64,000 nucleotides of DNA from Paenibacillus sp. JZ16 (GTDB lineage: Bacteria > Bacillota > Bacilli > Paenibacillales > Paenibacillaceae). Below, piece after piece: positions 35,660 to 44,717 of the stretch. The stretch covers positions 2,418,001 through 2,482,000 of the forward strand of contig NZ_CP017659.1 in NCBI RefSeq assembly GCF_015326965.1, read 5' to 3'. The notes under the pieces are model-generated. The model was not told the DNA's origin. It ran no database searches and saw only the letters and a program-made list of their open reading frames with translations. The position numbers and the translations under genes are program-made. The stretch's first letter is position 1. Each line of letters starts with the position of its first letter.

Positions 35660-36217
35660 ATGCTGTCATTCATGTCAGATTGGAGTATCGTCATGATATT
35701 GTGGCTGCTGCCGGTTGTATTTTTCATTCACGATGGAGAAGAGATTGCCACGATGGAATGGTGGCTCAGGAAGAACAAGAATAACCCTGTGTTATCCAAA
35801 ATCACGCCTGTCTCCACTCCGTGGGATAAAAATATCACCCTGCAATTCACCTTTGCCGTTCTGCTGATTGGCTTTATTCTCACCGGCGTAACGCTCCTTA
35901 CGTCTCTTAACTTCGAAATCAGCAGTCCATTCAATGCGCTGTTCGCGGGATTTGTCACGGTGTTCCTGCTGGATGGCGTGAAACATGCGGGCGCGTCGAT
36001 CGCCCTGTGGGCATACACCCCGGGTGTCATTACAGCCGCCCTCCTTGAAATTCCTTACGGGATTTATGCGCTCTATCGTCTCCTCCATGCAGACATCGTA
36101 GATATGACTTCCCTCACTCTCGGAACCATCATCGCCCTGCCGATCACCCTGCTGCTGGTATGGACGGGTCTGACGCTTGGAAAACGTATTGCACCACCTC
36201 GCATAAATAATATGTAG
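35660..36217 (+). CDS. HXXEE-domain integral membrane protein
   Basis: About 185 residues with five or six hydrophobic segments. Near the N-terminus it has FFIHDGEEIATMEWW, the HXXEE signature of this family, which has no settled biochemical role. The site GAAGGGAG fits best with the ATG at 35660; an ATG at 35651 lies only two bases after it. The upstream TetR-operator copy suggests inducible expression together with the TetR gene. A transport or enzymatic role within the membrane is only inference. Confidence 0.82.
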   Translation: MLSFMSDWSIVMILWLLPVVFFIHDGEEIATMEWWLRKNKNNPVLSKITPVSTPWDKNITLQFTFAVLLIGFILTGVTLLTSLNFEISSPFNALFAGFVTVFLLDGVKHAGASIALWAYTPGVITAALLEIPYGIYALYRLLHADIVDMTSLTLGTIIALPITLLLVWTGLTLGKRIAPPRINNM

Positions 36218-36286
36218 GCTCCGACAAGCGATATGTAGAAGAAAAGCGACTACTCAACGTTGGCGCATCATATTGAATCTCAAAAA

Positions 36287-36319
36287 AGAATGCTTCCGGA
36301 TCATCCGGAAGCATTCTTC
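36287..36319 (-). terminator. Terminator of the acid-sugar operon
   Basis: AAGAATGCTTCCGGAT pairs with ATCCGGAAGCATTCTT around one base. On the minus strand it is followed by TTTTTTGAG. It starts 17 bases after the aldolase stop. Confidence 0.9.
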
Positions 36320-36335
36320 TCAACTCTTGCAAATC

Positions 36336-36998
36336 CTACAAACTCCAATTGCGTCTAGGCTTATAACCCGCCTTCTCCAGAAATTCCCGCTCCGTCTCCG
36401 GTCCAAGACCCTGAATCCCCACCTTAGCGCTCATCGAAGTAATCAGCATGCGGCTGGCCATCTCCAGCGTTTGTAAGGCCATTCGCGCTTCGCGAATGGA
36501 CGTGTCATAAATAACCACACCGTGGTTCTCGAGGAGCAGCACATTGGCGAGTTTTGCCTTTTCCCGGACGCCCTGGCCCAGCGCGTCACTGCCCGGGTGA
36601 TAGTAAGGCACACGTTCGATACGCTCAAGATAATACATCGTCTCGACGAACATATTGGACGGAAGCTCCATGTCGGAACAGGCAATCAGCGTAGTATAGA
36701 ACGGAGAAGCATGGAGCACCGCTCCGATCTCCGGACGGCTTTCGTAAATCGCCCGATGCATGGGTGTTTCTTTGGACGGTTTGCGCCCTTCTGCCCCATA
36801 CACGTTCCCGGACAGATCACATTCGATCAAGTCTGCTTCCTCCAGTTCGCCAAGGAAAGTCCCGCTGGCCGTCACCACATAACGGTCCCCTTCCGTTCTG
36901 GCGGAGATATTCCCCGCATTGCCCCACGCGAGGTCGTATTGCATCATATATTTACCGGTGTGCTGCAGTTCTTTTCTAATCGTTTCTACACTAGCCAT
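36336..36998 (-). CDS. Class II aldolase/adducin-family protein, probably OtnC-like decarboxylase or aldolase
   Basis: A 220-residue protein with the class II fold: WGNAGNISAR, the catalytic Glu77 in SKETPMHR, His96 in LHASPFYTT, and His159 in LLENHGVV. Zinc-dependent members of this family normally have two histidines in HxH at the first metal site; here the second is Ser98. The gene ends the acid-sugar operon, where relatives (OtnC) decarboxylate 3-oxo-tetronate 4-phosphate to dihydroxyacetone phosphate. It could also be a fuculose-phosphate-like aldolase. The Ser substitution means metal binding needs testing. Confidence 0.85.
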   Translation of the reverse strand: MASVETIRKELQHTGKYMMQYDLAWGNAGNISARTEGDRYVVTASGTFLGELEEADLIECDLSGNVYGAEGRKPSKETPMHRAIYESRPEIGAVLHASPFYTTLIACSDMELPSNMFVETMYYLERIERVPYYHPGSDALGQGVREKAKLANVLLLENHGVVIYDTSIREARMALQTLEMASRMLITSMSAKVGIQGLGPETEREFLEKAGYKPRRNWSL

Positions 36999-37075
36999 GA
37001 CATCTACCTCCTGTAATATAGTCTGGATACTTCTCCATAAATCGCTTGCTAGATGAACATCAACTAACGTACTTC

Positions 37076-38356
37076 CTATTTACCGCCTAACAGATTCGGC
37101 AGGAACATCGACAATTGCGGAAGATACGTGATCAGCATCAGGTCAATGATCAACACAATATAGAACGGCACCATGCCTTTTGCGATCTGATCCAGCCGGA
37201 TCTTTGCGATCTGGGCCGATATGAACAGATTGATGCCGAGCGGCGGCGTGCACATCCCGATCGCCAGGTTGACGATCATAATAATCCCGAAATGCGTCGG
37301 ATCGATCCCGAATTCGGCCGCTACCGGCGCCAGCAGCGGTGCCAGAATAATGATCGATGCATTGGATTCCATAAACATGCCCACGATCAGCAGGAACACG
37401 TTGACCAGTAACAGGAACACGATCGGGTTATCGGATATGTTCACGAAGAAACCTGCAACCGCCTGGGGAATTCCTTCACGCGTCATGATCCAGCTAAACA
37501 ACCCCGCGCTTGCAATGATGAACATAATCACGGATGTCGTAATCGTGGATTGCGTTAGAATATTTATCAGCTTGGAGAATTTAATCTCCTTATACACAAA
37601 TACACCGACAATGAATGCATACGCAACGGCAACGCCCGCGGCTTCGGTCGGCGTAAAGATTCCGCCGTAAATTCCGCCAAGAATGATGATCGGCATAAGG
37701 ACGGCCCAGAAGGATTCCTTGAAGGCCTGCCATACTTCTGCCGGCGTCTTTCTCTTCTCGCGCGCATAACCTTTTCGTTTCGCAATAATATAAACGGCAA
37801 TCATCAGCGATAAACCAATCATGATTCCCGGAATGAGACCCGCCATAAACAGATCGCCGATGGAAGTTTCGGCAGCTACTCCGTATAGAATCAACGGAAT
37901 GCTTGGCGGAATGATAACCCCCAACTCACCGGACGTCGCTTGAAGAGCCCCCGTAAAGTTCTTATGATAACCCCGGGAGATCATGGCCGGAATCAGGATG
38001 CTGCCCAGCGCCGCGGTTGCCGCCGCGGAGGAACCGGATATGGCGGCAAAGAACATCGAGGTTACAATTGTAACGAGTCCAAGTCCGCCCGGCAAATGGC
38101 CTGTAAGTGCATTCGCCAGATTCACCAATCGTCTGGAAATCCCGCCAAACTCCATCAAGGTACCCGCGAACACGAAGAAGGGAATCGCCATCAGCGGGAA
38201 TGAATCCGTAGACGTGAACGAACGCTGGACCAGTACAAGCAGCGGCGTACCGCCTTCCCACCAGATTGCTACAGCCGACGCCATCCCCATCGAAACGGCA
38301 ATCGGAACACTGATGGCGAAGAACAGGATCAGACATCCAAACAGTACGATAGGCAT
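37076..38356 (-). CDS. dctM: TRAP transporter large permease subunit (DctM)
   Basis: A 426-residue membrane protein with about 12 segments, full length for DctM. Motifs include MAIPFFVFAGTLMEFGG and AATAALGSILIPAMISRGY and a C-terminal MCTPPLGINLFISAQIA. It forms the transport core with DctQ. The start overlaps the DctQ stop (TAATG), indicating coupled translation. It imports the acid-sugar substrate bound by the DctP-type protein. Confidence 0.93.
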   Translation of the reverse strand: MPIVLFGCLILFFAISVPIAVSMGMASAVAIWWEGGTPLLVLVQRSFTSTDSFPLMAIPFFVFAGTLMEFGGISRRLVNLANALTGHLPGGLGLVTIVTSMFFAAISGSSAAATAALGSILIPAMISRGYHKNFTGALQATSGELGVIIPPSIPLILYGVAAETSIGDLFMAGLIPGIMIGLSLMIAVYIIAKRKGYAREKRKTPAEVWQAFKESFWAVLMPIIILGGIYGGIFTPTEAAGVAVAYAFIVGVFVYKEIKFSKLINILTQSTITTSVIMFIIASAGLFSWIMTREGIPQAVAGFFVNISDNPIVFLLLVNVFLLIVGMFMESNASIIILAPLLAPVAAEFGIDPTHFGIIMIVNLAIGMCTPPLGINLFISAQIAKIRLDQIAKGMVPFYIVLIIDLMLITYLPQLSMFLPNLLGGK

Positions 38357-38856
38357 TATAATCCTTCCTCCTTCGCTTGCGGTACGGTATCGGACACGAT
38401 CGTTTCCAGAATGACCGCTACCGCATTCATGATGAGCAGCACCGCTCCAATCGGAATGGCTGCATAAGGAACCGACATGCTAAGCCCCATCGCTGCCGAT
38501 GATTGCACGGAGACCCGGCCCAGAATGTCGATGCCCTGGACCAGCAATAGAATGAAAAACACGATGCATATCGCCATGACCGTGATTCGAATCACCTTTC
38601 GGTTGACTTCACTCACCAGCTCCGGCAGCAGCTCGATCGCTACCAGCCGATGATGACGCAGCGCCAGCGAGGAACCCAGAAATACAAGATAAACCATCAA
38701 GTATCTGGCAAGCTCCTCGGACCAGTGAAGCGGATACCCGACAATCCGGTAAATAATCTGCATGATAATCAGGATGGACATGACACCCAGGATCATGGCC
38801 ACTGCGATGCCCACGAGTTTGTTGAGCGTATCGATTGCTTTTAATGCCTGCCGCAT
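38356..38856 (-). CDS. dctQ: TRAP transporter small permease subunit (DctQ)
   Basis: A 166-residue protein with four membrane segments and the typical charged segments WSEELARYLMVYLVFLGSS. AGAGGGGGATAAGCC precedes the ATG. It lies between the binding protein and DctM genes, as is standard. Confidence 0.92.
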   Translation of the reverse strand: MRQALKAIDTLNKLVGIAVAMILGVMSILIIMQIIYRIVGYPLHWSEELARYLMVYLVFLGSSLALRHHRLVAIELLPELVSEVNRKVIRITVMAICIVFFILLLVQGIDILGRVSVQSSAAMGLSMSVPYAAIPIGAVLLIMNAVAVILETIVSDTVPQAKEEGL

Positions 38857-38885
38857 GGCTTATCCCCCTCTTGAAGAAAAAATGG

Positions 38886-39872
38886 TTATGGCGTATTGAT
38901 GATTTTGTCGTACAGCTCTCTTCCGTACATGTTGGCAAAGCGTTCATGCACCGATTTAGCTGCCGCCTCGAACGGCCCCTTATCCACTTCCACGAACTCC
39001 GTACCGAATTCTTTAAGCTCATTGATAATCTGCTCTTCTTGTTCAAAGACCAGCTGATTCTCGTATTCCGTCGCTTCTTTGGCCGCTTCTTCAATAGCTT
39101 GACGCTGAAACTCATTCAAGCGTTGATACGTCACTTCACTCATCGCGAGCATCACGTAACCGTATACATGATCGGTCATCATCATATACTTCTGGACTTC
39201 TTGAATCTTGGAGCTGGCTGTAAAAGCAACCGGATTCTCCTGTGCGTCAATAACCCCGGTTTGCAGCGATGAATAGACTTCGCCAAAGGCCATTGGCGTC
39301 GGCGTCGCCCCCATTGCTTCCCAAGCCGCAATGGAAGCCGGAATCTCCGGCACGCGGATTTTCAAGCCGCGCAGATCGTTTGGCGTTTCAATCTTTTTGT
39401 TGGCAGTCAACTCGCGTGGGGTTCTCATCCAGAACTCCAGACCGCGGACCTCGGCATTATCCAGCAAGCTCTGCTTCAGTTCGTTACCGACATCCCCATA
39501 GAGCACGTTCTCCAAATGCTGCTTGTCCCGGAACAAATACGGCAGCTCCAAAATGGCATAAGGGCTGTAGAAATTCGATAATACGCCCGCCGGCAGGGCA
39601 AAATCCACCGATCCGATCTGCATCCCTTCGATCAGGTCTCGGTCATTCCCGAGCATCGAGCTGGCATACACCTCTACCTCGATCTCACCGCCCGTTTTCT
39701 CCTTCACCAATTCCGCAAATTTAAGCGCGCCCAGATGCCACGGATCGGATTCGCCCGTTATGTGACCGAGCCTCAGCTTGATCGGGCCCTCATCCGTATT
39801 CGGTTTCGTTATAAATAAAGCGCTTACAATGAGTAGTGCAGCCACCATGACAACTGCGAGTCTTTTCCACAT
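38886..39872 (-). CDS. dctP: TRAP transporter substrate-binding protein (DctP)
   Basis: About 328 residues. A hydrophobic N-terminus (MWKRLAVVMVAALLIVSALF) acts as a signal or anchor; it lacks a lipobox cysteine. The body has RLGHITGESDPWHLGALKFAELV and the conserved Arg-containing LRGLKIRVPEIPASIAAWEAMGATPTPMAFGEVYSSLQTGVID region that binds carboxylates. The ATG at 39872 was chosen because GGGGGAACG precedes it. The ligand is expected to be a sugar acid (threonate, erythronate or similar) given the operon. A cre-like site overlaps its first codons at 39816. Confidence 0.9.
   Translation of the reverse strand: MWKRLAVVMVAALLIVSALFITKPNTDEGPIKLRLGHITGESDPWHLGALKFAELVKEKTGGEIEVEVYASSMLGNDRDLIEGMQIGSVDFALPAGVLSNFYSPYAILELPYLFRDKQHLENVLYGDVGNELKQSLLDNAEVRGLEFWMRTPRELTANKKIETPNDLRGLKIRVPEIPASIAAWEAMGATPTPMAFGEVYSSLQTGVIDAQENPVAFTASSKIQEVQKYMMMTDHVYGYVMLAMSEVTYQRLNEFQRQAIEEAAKEATEYENQLVFEQEEQIINELKEFGTEFVEVDKGPFEAAAKSVHERFANMYGRELYDKIINTP
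39816..39829. promoter_or_regulatory. cre-like site in the 5' part of the DctP gene
   Basis: TAAAGCGCTTACAA on the plus strand, 44-57 bases inside the coding region. The minus strand reads TGTAAGCGCTTTA, close to the catabolite-control consensus. Confidence 0.45.
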
Positions 39873-39950
39873 TTGTCGTTCCCCCAATCTGATATGAAGT
39901 TCCTGCAGCCTCCGCCACTAGAAGCAGAAGCTGCGGGGAAATGTTGATAA

Positions 39951-40973
39951 TTAAAAGGTGACGATGACCTTCAAGGAAGCGTCTTCCTTCTTGTCTACCA
40001 GGCGGAATCCTTCCGCGGCATCTTCATAAGACAGTCGATGGGATATGACGGCTTTGACGTCCACCGCTCCGCTTGCTAACAAATCGATGGCGGAAATGGT
40101 ATCCTCACGCGTGTACGTCATGCAGCCGACAATTTCCTTCTCGGTCTGCTGCAGATTCACGATATCGAAGGTTTGCGTGCCATGGAACATGGCTATCGTT
40201 ACGCAGCGGCCGCCTTTGCGAAGCAAGGCAAGGGCATCATCCACGATCCCGGGGACCCCGGCTGCAATCAGTACCTTATCGAATTCGCCGGCAATTTCCA
40301 CCTTCGCTTCCTCGGTCCAGCCTCCCTTGCCGCGAATGTTCAAAGTGTGGGTAGCCCCCATCTCTTTGGCGGATTCAAGCGCATAATCCATGACGTCGGT
40401 CACCATGAGCGTTGTAGCACCGGCAGCCTTCGCAGCCGTCATGGCGAGCAGCCCGATCGGTCCGGCACCGAGAATAGCGACCTTGTCTCCTACTTCGATC
40501 CCGGCCTTGCGTACCGCATGGACCCCTACCGCGAAGGGCTCAACCAGCACACCCAGCTCATGATCCAGCTGATCCGGCAGTTTGAATACGCATGCTTCCG
40601 GCGCAGCAAAGTACTCGGCCATCGAGCCATACCAGCCCTTCAAGCCCGGCGCTCCCCGCTCGGCGCAATAATTCGTTCTGCCCGTCAAGCAGTAATCGCA
40701 TTTGCCGCAGCCGACCTGAGGCTCCACGGTTACCCGATCACCAATCTGAAAGGATATGACGTCCTTACCCACCTTCACGATTTCGCCGGACACTTCGTGG
40801 CCGATAATGACGGGCGGCTTCCGAAACAAGTGCAGTCCCTTGTAGGTATGAATATCCGATCCGCAAATGCCGGCGGCTTTGACCCGGATCAGAACCTCCC
40901 CTGCCCCGATCTCCGGTACGTCCACGTCTTTAACGACAACTTTGTACGCATCCTCAACATATACAGCCTTCAT
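39951..40973 (-). CDS. Zinc-dependent medium-chain dehydrogenase
   Basis: A 340-residue enzyme with catalytic-zinc motifs GICGSDIHTYKG and GHEVSGEIV, the structural zinc set CGKCDYCLTGRTNYC and the nucleotide fold GAGPIGLLAMTAAKAAGA. It resembles sorbitol/threonine dehydrogenases. In the acid-sugar operon it probably oxidises the imported tetronate at a secondary alcohol before phosphorylation, taking the place of the LtnD-type dehydrogenase seen in known threonate pathways. CAAGGGGGAGAGACA precedes the ATG. Confidence 0.88.
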   Translation of the reverse strand: MKAVYVEDAYKVVVKDVDVPEIGAGEVLIRVKAAGICGSDIHTYKGLHLFRKPPVIIGHEVSGEIVKVGKDVISFQIGDRVTVEPQVGCGKCDYCLTGRTNYCAERGAPGLKGWYGSMAEYFAAPEACVFKLPDQLDHELGVLVEPFAVGVHAVRKAGIEVGDKVAILGAGPIGLLAMTAAKAAGATTLMVTDVMDYALESAKEMGATHTLNIRGKGGWTEEAKVEIAGEFDKVLIAAGVPGIVDDALALLRKGGRCVTIAMFHGTQTFDIVNLQQTEKEIVGCMTYTREDTISAIDLLASGAVDVKAVISHRLSYEDAAEGFRLVDKKEDASLKVIVTF

Positions 40974-41027
40974 TGTCTCTCCCCCTTGTAGTCATTCAAG
41001 ATGGCGGTCTGATCCCGTATCTCTCTG

Positions 41028-41684
41028 TTATATAAAAAGCGCTTGCTTCGATTCCTGCAAATGCTTGCGCATCACCTCGGCGCTGCTCTCCTTGCCGGTC
41101 TTGAGCGCCTCATAGATCTTCCAGTGATCCTCCAGGAACTTCTCCATCCGGTGCGGATCCTTCCGCAAATGCCGGCGGGTGATTCGCTGCAGATGATCAT
41201 GGTAGTTCAGCAGCACCCGGTGTATTTCCTGGTTGCCCGTACATTCGCAAATGATCAAGTGGAAATCATGGTCGGCTTGAGCGAAATTTTTGACATCAAG
41301 CCGGCTGACGATGTCGGCAGTTTCGGCAAGATTGCCCTCCAGCTCCTTCTCCTGCTCAGGCGTGAGTCTGGATTCGATCTGCTGGCAGTTGAACGTCTCC
41401 AGCGCAATCCGCAGATCGTATATGTCTACAATCCGGTTTACGGATAGATCATTGATGATGATGCCCTGCTTCGAGGAAACGGTGACAAAGCCCTCTGTCT
41501 CCAGCCGCGTCAACGCCGCTTTGATCGGCGTCTTGCTCATTCCCAGCAGCTCAATCAATTCTCGCTCGGACAAGAATCGACCCGGCTCGAATTTCTCGTT
41601 CAGAATGCTTTCCTTAATCTCGTTATAGGCCACATCTTTTAACAGAAGAGAAGAAGCTGCCCCTTTGCTTTTATCCATCGTCAT
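41028..41684 (-). CDS. GntR-family (FadR/FCD type) regulator of the acid-sugar operon
   Basis: A 218-residue protein. The HTH (ILNEKFEPGRFLSERELIELLGMSKTPIKAALTRLETEGFV) and the all-helical FCD domain with D-x3-H and the HDFHLIICECTGN metal/ligand segment are evident. It starts 21 bases after the kinase stop and is therefore within the operon. The palindrome at 43110-43133 is a likely operator. A cre-like AAAAGCGCTTGC occurs in its final codons (41036-41047). Confidence 0.9.
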   Translation of the reverse strand: MTMDKSKGAASSLLLKDVAYNEIKESILNEKFEPGRFLSERELIELLGMSKTPIKAALTRLETEGFVTVSSKQGIIINDLSVNRIVDIYDLRIALETFNCQQIESRLTPEQEKELEGNLAETADIVSRLDVKNFAQADHDFHLIICECTGNQEIHRVLLNYHDHLQRITRRHLRKDPHRMEKFLEDHWKIYEALKTGKESSAEVMRKHLQESKQALFI

Positions 41685-41705
41685 TCGTGTATTCTCCTAT
41701 CTTGG

Positions 41706-43094
41706 CTATTGATCCGGTTCAGGAAAACCGGCATCCCGCACTTTGATAAAATAATCCGGCGATCCCAGCTGTCCGCCCTTAAGAGCCAATTCCAGACCGT
41801 CCAGGCTTGCGTCGTCCGAATATACCTTGCACAGCGGAGCCCCCGGGGATACGTCCCATATCATCTCCAACCCGTAAGCGCCTATCTCGCTGGTGACAAA
41901 ACCGGAGGTGTCTCCCCCAGCAATGACAATTCGGCGCAGCCCGGCTTGATCCATGACATGCTTGGTTAATTTCCCGAGGCTTCTGCCGATGTACTCGCCC
42001 GCTTCCGCTCCGGATAGTCCCATGGTCTTCAACCGCGTTCGTGTCTCACCGATCGCTTCATCCTCTGGGCCCAGCGCCGTATAAAGCACCACACTTTGTC
42101 CTTCTTGGAGCTTATCCACCGCTTGCTGGACAAGCCCCAGCCGGGCAGCATCATCTGTACCCCCGATCATGGCCGGCGTAATACGCATGCCGTGATACCC
42201 TTCGGCTATCGCACGCTCAATCTGAAGCTGACTGACCGGTGAAGCACTCCCGGACACTACCAGAATGGCATCGGTTGGCCGAATGGTCGCATCAGATTTG
42301 TTATTCTCCGACGAAGGAGAAGCAAGTCCGAGCTCATCCCAATGGGCAGCCAAAGCGTATTCGACGCCGGACGACCCGACAACAAATGTCCCCGCCCCTT
42401 CGGGTTTGTCCTGAATCAGCTGGCCGCACCGCTTAAGCCTGTCCTCATCCAAGGCATCAAACAGCAGAATTCCCGGCTTCTCCCCCAGTTTATCACGATA
42501 TCGGCGAAGAACCGTATCCTTGTCTCCATCCAGTTCTACAATATCCATTAAAGTTATGGAATCCGCCGTCTGCTGTGCAAGATGAAGGCGCAAATCCGCC
42601 TCATGCATCGGCGTGGAAGGGTGCTGCGACATGACGGGATGCCGATCCAGACGGTACACCGTATCATGCATTTTCGCAAAATGCTGGCCGAACAGCGTAT
42701 AACGTCCAAGGCGGGGCGCGCCGACCAGCAGCGGAACCGTCACCTGATCTGGAAAATAGTCTCTTGCCACCCCAATCGCGTGGCCGACACTGCCAACCTC
42801 AGGCGAAGAGTCGAAGGTGGAGCATGTCTTATAGTGGACGAGCGGCGCGCCGCTCATGGACAGCTTCTCAAATACCGGCCGGAGCTCGGCCTCCATATCC
42901 TCCGGAGATTTGGCTCGGCTTGTACCTGCCACCCCGATGCAACGGATGCCTTCAAACTTCTTCAGCCGATCAAGCGAAGGAGCTTCCAGAAACAACACCG
43001 TGCGGTAACCGCTTCGGGCCAGCGCCTCCATCGCATCCGTTGAACCTGTAAAGTCATCGCCATAAAAAGCAAGCAGCAGCTCATTGTGGTTCAT
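41706..43094 (-). CDS. Four-carbon acid sugar kinase family protein (OtnK/DtnK type, DUF1537)
   Basis: A 462-residue kinase with the N-terminal DDFTGSTD motif and the C-terminal IVIAGGDTSG nucleotide-binding motif that define the four-carbon acid sugar kinase family. It phosphorylates 3-oxo-tetronates or threonate/erythronate. It is the first gene of a seven-gene unit with GntR, dehydrogenase, TRAP transporter and class II aldolase. GGGAGGGACAAGC precedes the ATG. A 24-bp palindrome and a cre site are just upstream. The exact stereoisomer cannot be read from sequence. Confidence 0.9.
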   Translation of the reverse strand: MNHNELLLAFYGDDFTGSTDAMEALARSGYRTVLFLEAPSLDRLKKFEGIRCIGVAGTSRAKSPEDMEAELRPVFEKLSMSGAPLVHYKTCSTFDSSPEVGSVGHAIGVARDYFPDQVTVPLLVGAPRLGRYTLFGQHFAKMHDTVYRLDRHPVMSQHPSTPMHEADLRLHLAQQTADSITLMDIVELDGDKDTVLRRYRDKLGEKPGILLFDALDEDRLKRCGQLIQDKPEGAGTFVVGSSGVEYALAAHWDELGLASPSSENNKSDATIRPTDAILVVSGSASPVSQLQIERAIAEGYHGMRITPAMIGGTDDAARLGLVQQAVDKLQEGQSVVLYTALGPEDEAIGETRTRLKTMGLSGAEAGEYIGRSLGKLTKHVMDQAGLRRIVIAGGDTSGFVTSEIGAYGLEMIWDVSPGAPLCKVYSDDASLDGLELALKGGQLGSPDYFIKVRDAGFPEPDQ

Positions 43095-43109
43095 GCTTGT
43101 CCCTCCCGA

Positions 43110-43133
43110 ATCTATGATAGATCTATCATAGAT
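43110..43133. promoter_or_regulatory. Perfect 24-bp palindrome upstream of the acid-sugar operon
   Basis: The first 12 bases are ATCTATGATAGA and the last 12 are their exact reverse complement. It begins 16 bases before the kinase start codon. ATAGATCTAT occurs twice in the area. It is the best candidate for the GntR regulator site, or it forms a hairpin over the ribosome binding region. Confidence 0.6.
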
Positions 43134-43153
43134 CTATTTGAGACCTATTGTAT

Positions 43154-43167
43154 TTGCAGCGCTTTCA
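43154..43167. promoter_or_regulatory. cre-like catabolite-control site before the acid-sugar operon
   Basis: The minus strand reads TGAAAGCGCTGCAA, close to the CcpA consensus, 60-73 bp upstream of the kinase gene. Confidence 0.55.
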
Positions 43168-43335
43168 AATGTCAACCACCTTTTCGTTTTGACGTGAGAA
43201 ATATCATTGCGAAAACCGTCTTTGACTGACCTCGCATTCCTCAACATATTAGCCAAGCAATGGCTCATAACCATTATGGATAGCCGTTTAACCGGATAAG
43301 TTACGCAAAAAAACTTGAGAGGGAGATATCGATTC

Positions 43336-44529
43336 ATGGGAGATCAGAACCGAAACAGAGGAAATGACAACCGCGTACCCCAACCGATACGCAGCGACGG
43401 AGCAGGCGGGCCGGACTATGGCCCGCGGGATGTGATGAGGGATATCGAGAATCCCGACATGCTTGTGCCCCCGGCCACGGATGCGGGCTTGATGCCCAAT
43501 CTGAAAATGTCGTTCTCCGACACGCATATGCAGCTAAATCATGGCGGCTGGTCGCGGGAAATTACGGTACGGGACCTCCCGATTGCAACCACGCTGGCTG
43601 GCGTGAATATGAGCCTTACGCCCGGCGGCGTCCGGGAGCTTCATTGGCATCAGCAGGCGGAGTGGGCCTATATGATCTGGGGCAGCGCCAGAATTACGGC
43701 CATGGATGCAAGCGGCAGAAATTTCATCGCGGATGTGGGGCCTGGCGATCTGTGGTATTTTCCGGCCGGTCTCCCCCACTCGATCCAGGGACTCGAGGAA
43801 GGCTGTGAATTCCTGCTGGTGTTCGATGACGGCCACTTCTCAGACCTGAATACCCTATCGATCTCCGACTGGTTTGCCCACACGCCAAAGGATGTGCTGT
43901 CCGCCAACTTCGGCGTTCCGGAGAACGCGTTTAGCCGTATCCCGAAGGAACAGGTTTATATTTTTCAGGATCAGGTGCCAGGTTCGCTCGAGAGCCAAGA
44001 GGTCCAGTCTCCTTACGGGAAGGTGCCGCTGAGTTTCAAGCATCGGCTGCTGGCGCAAGAGCCGATCATAACTCCCGGCGGAAGCGTAAGAATCGTGGAT
44101 TCCAGCAATTTTCCGATCTCCAAAACCGTAGCGGCCGCGCTTGTCGAGATCAAACCGGGCGCCATGCGGGAGCTTCACTGGCATCCGAATCAGGATGAGT
44201 GGCAGTATTACTTGACCGGACAAGGACGAATGACCGTATTCGCCGGCAATGGAGCGGCACGGACCTTCGATTACAGAGCCGGCGATGTCGGTTATGTCCC
44301 ATTTGCCTTCGGCCACTACATACAGAACACGGGTACGGAAACTCTGTGGTTTCTGGAGATGTTCAGAAGCGACCGGTTCGAGGATATCTCCTTGAATCAG
44401 TGGATGGCCTTGACCCCTCGGGATCTGGTCCAGGATAACCTGAAAGTCGGAAACGAAGTCACCGATGCTTTGCGCAAAGAAAAGTGGCCCGTCGTGAAAT
44501 ACCCGGGATATTCGTATTACCCGAGATAA
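43336..44529 (+). CDS. oxdC: Oxalate decarboxylase-family bicupin with an unusual active-site lid
   Basis: About 397 residues with two cupin domains. Manganese ligands are seen in HWHQQAEW (His103, His105, Glu109, then His148) and HWHPNQDEW (His281, His283, Glu288). In OxdC the first-site lid is SENST, whose Glu is the proton donor for decarboxylation; the matching position here is S169-D170-L171-N172-T173. There is no signal peptide. The ATG at 43336 follows GAGGGAG; a short upstream extension was omitted. It is divergent from the acid-sugar operon, which suggests linked oxalate and tetronate metabolism. Decarboxylase activity is likely but not certain with this lid. Confidence 0.87.
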   Translation: MGDQNRNRGNDNRVPQPIRSDGAGGPDYGPRDVMRDIENPDMLVPPATDAGLMPNLKMSFSDTHMQLNHGGWSREITVRDLPIATTLAGVNMSLTPGGVRELHWHQQAEWAYMIWGSARITAMDASGRNFIADVGPGDLWYFPAGLPHSIQGLEEGCEFLLVFDDGHFSDLNTLSISDWFAHTPKDVLSANFGVPENAFSRIPKEQVYIFQDQVPGSLESQEVQSPYGKVPLSFKHRLLAQEPIITPGGSVRIVDSSNFPISKTVAAALVEIKPGAMRELHWHPNQDEWQYYLTGQGRMTVFAGNGAARTFDYRAGDVGYVPFAFGHYIQNTGTETLWFLEMFRSDRFEDISLNQWMALTPRDLVQDNLKVGNEVTDALRKEKWPVVKYPGYSYYPR

Positions 44530-44666
44530 GTTCCCGCCTCCCCGCTTGGTCGAGGACATTGATCTGTAGAATTAACGTCATACAGACCTGCCAGAGAATT
44601 TTATTCCAAGGCGGTCTGAATGTGCCGTCATGCGGATATTGACTTTTCTTTCCTTCTGCCATATAG

Positions 44667-44695
44667 TTCATTAATGAAACTATTTCACACGTGAA
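44667..44695. promoter_or_regulatory. Paired palindromes upstream of the MarR-MMPL operon
   Basis: TTCATTAATGAA (44667-44678) and TTCACACGTGAA (44684-44695) are perfect 12-bp palindromes 17 bp apart centre to centre, ending 22 bases before the MarR start. They are of the form bound by MarR dimers and suggest autoregulation. Confidence 0.55.
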
Positions 44696-44717
44696 CTATT
44701 TGAGAGGAGAACTATCA

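Noticed and set aside
44576..44620. Weak hairpin (CAGACC/GGTCTG) after the oxalate decarboxylase gene
   Set aside because: The stem is interrupted and no T run follows, so I do not call a terminator.
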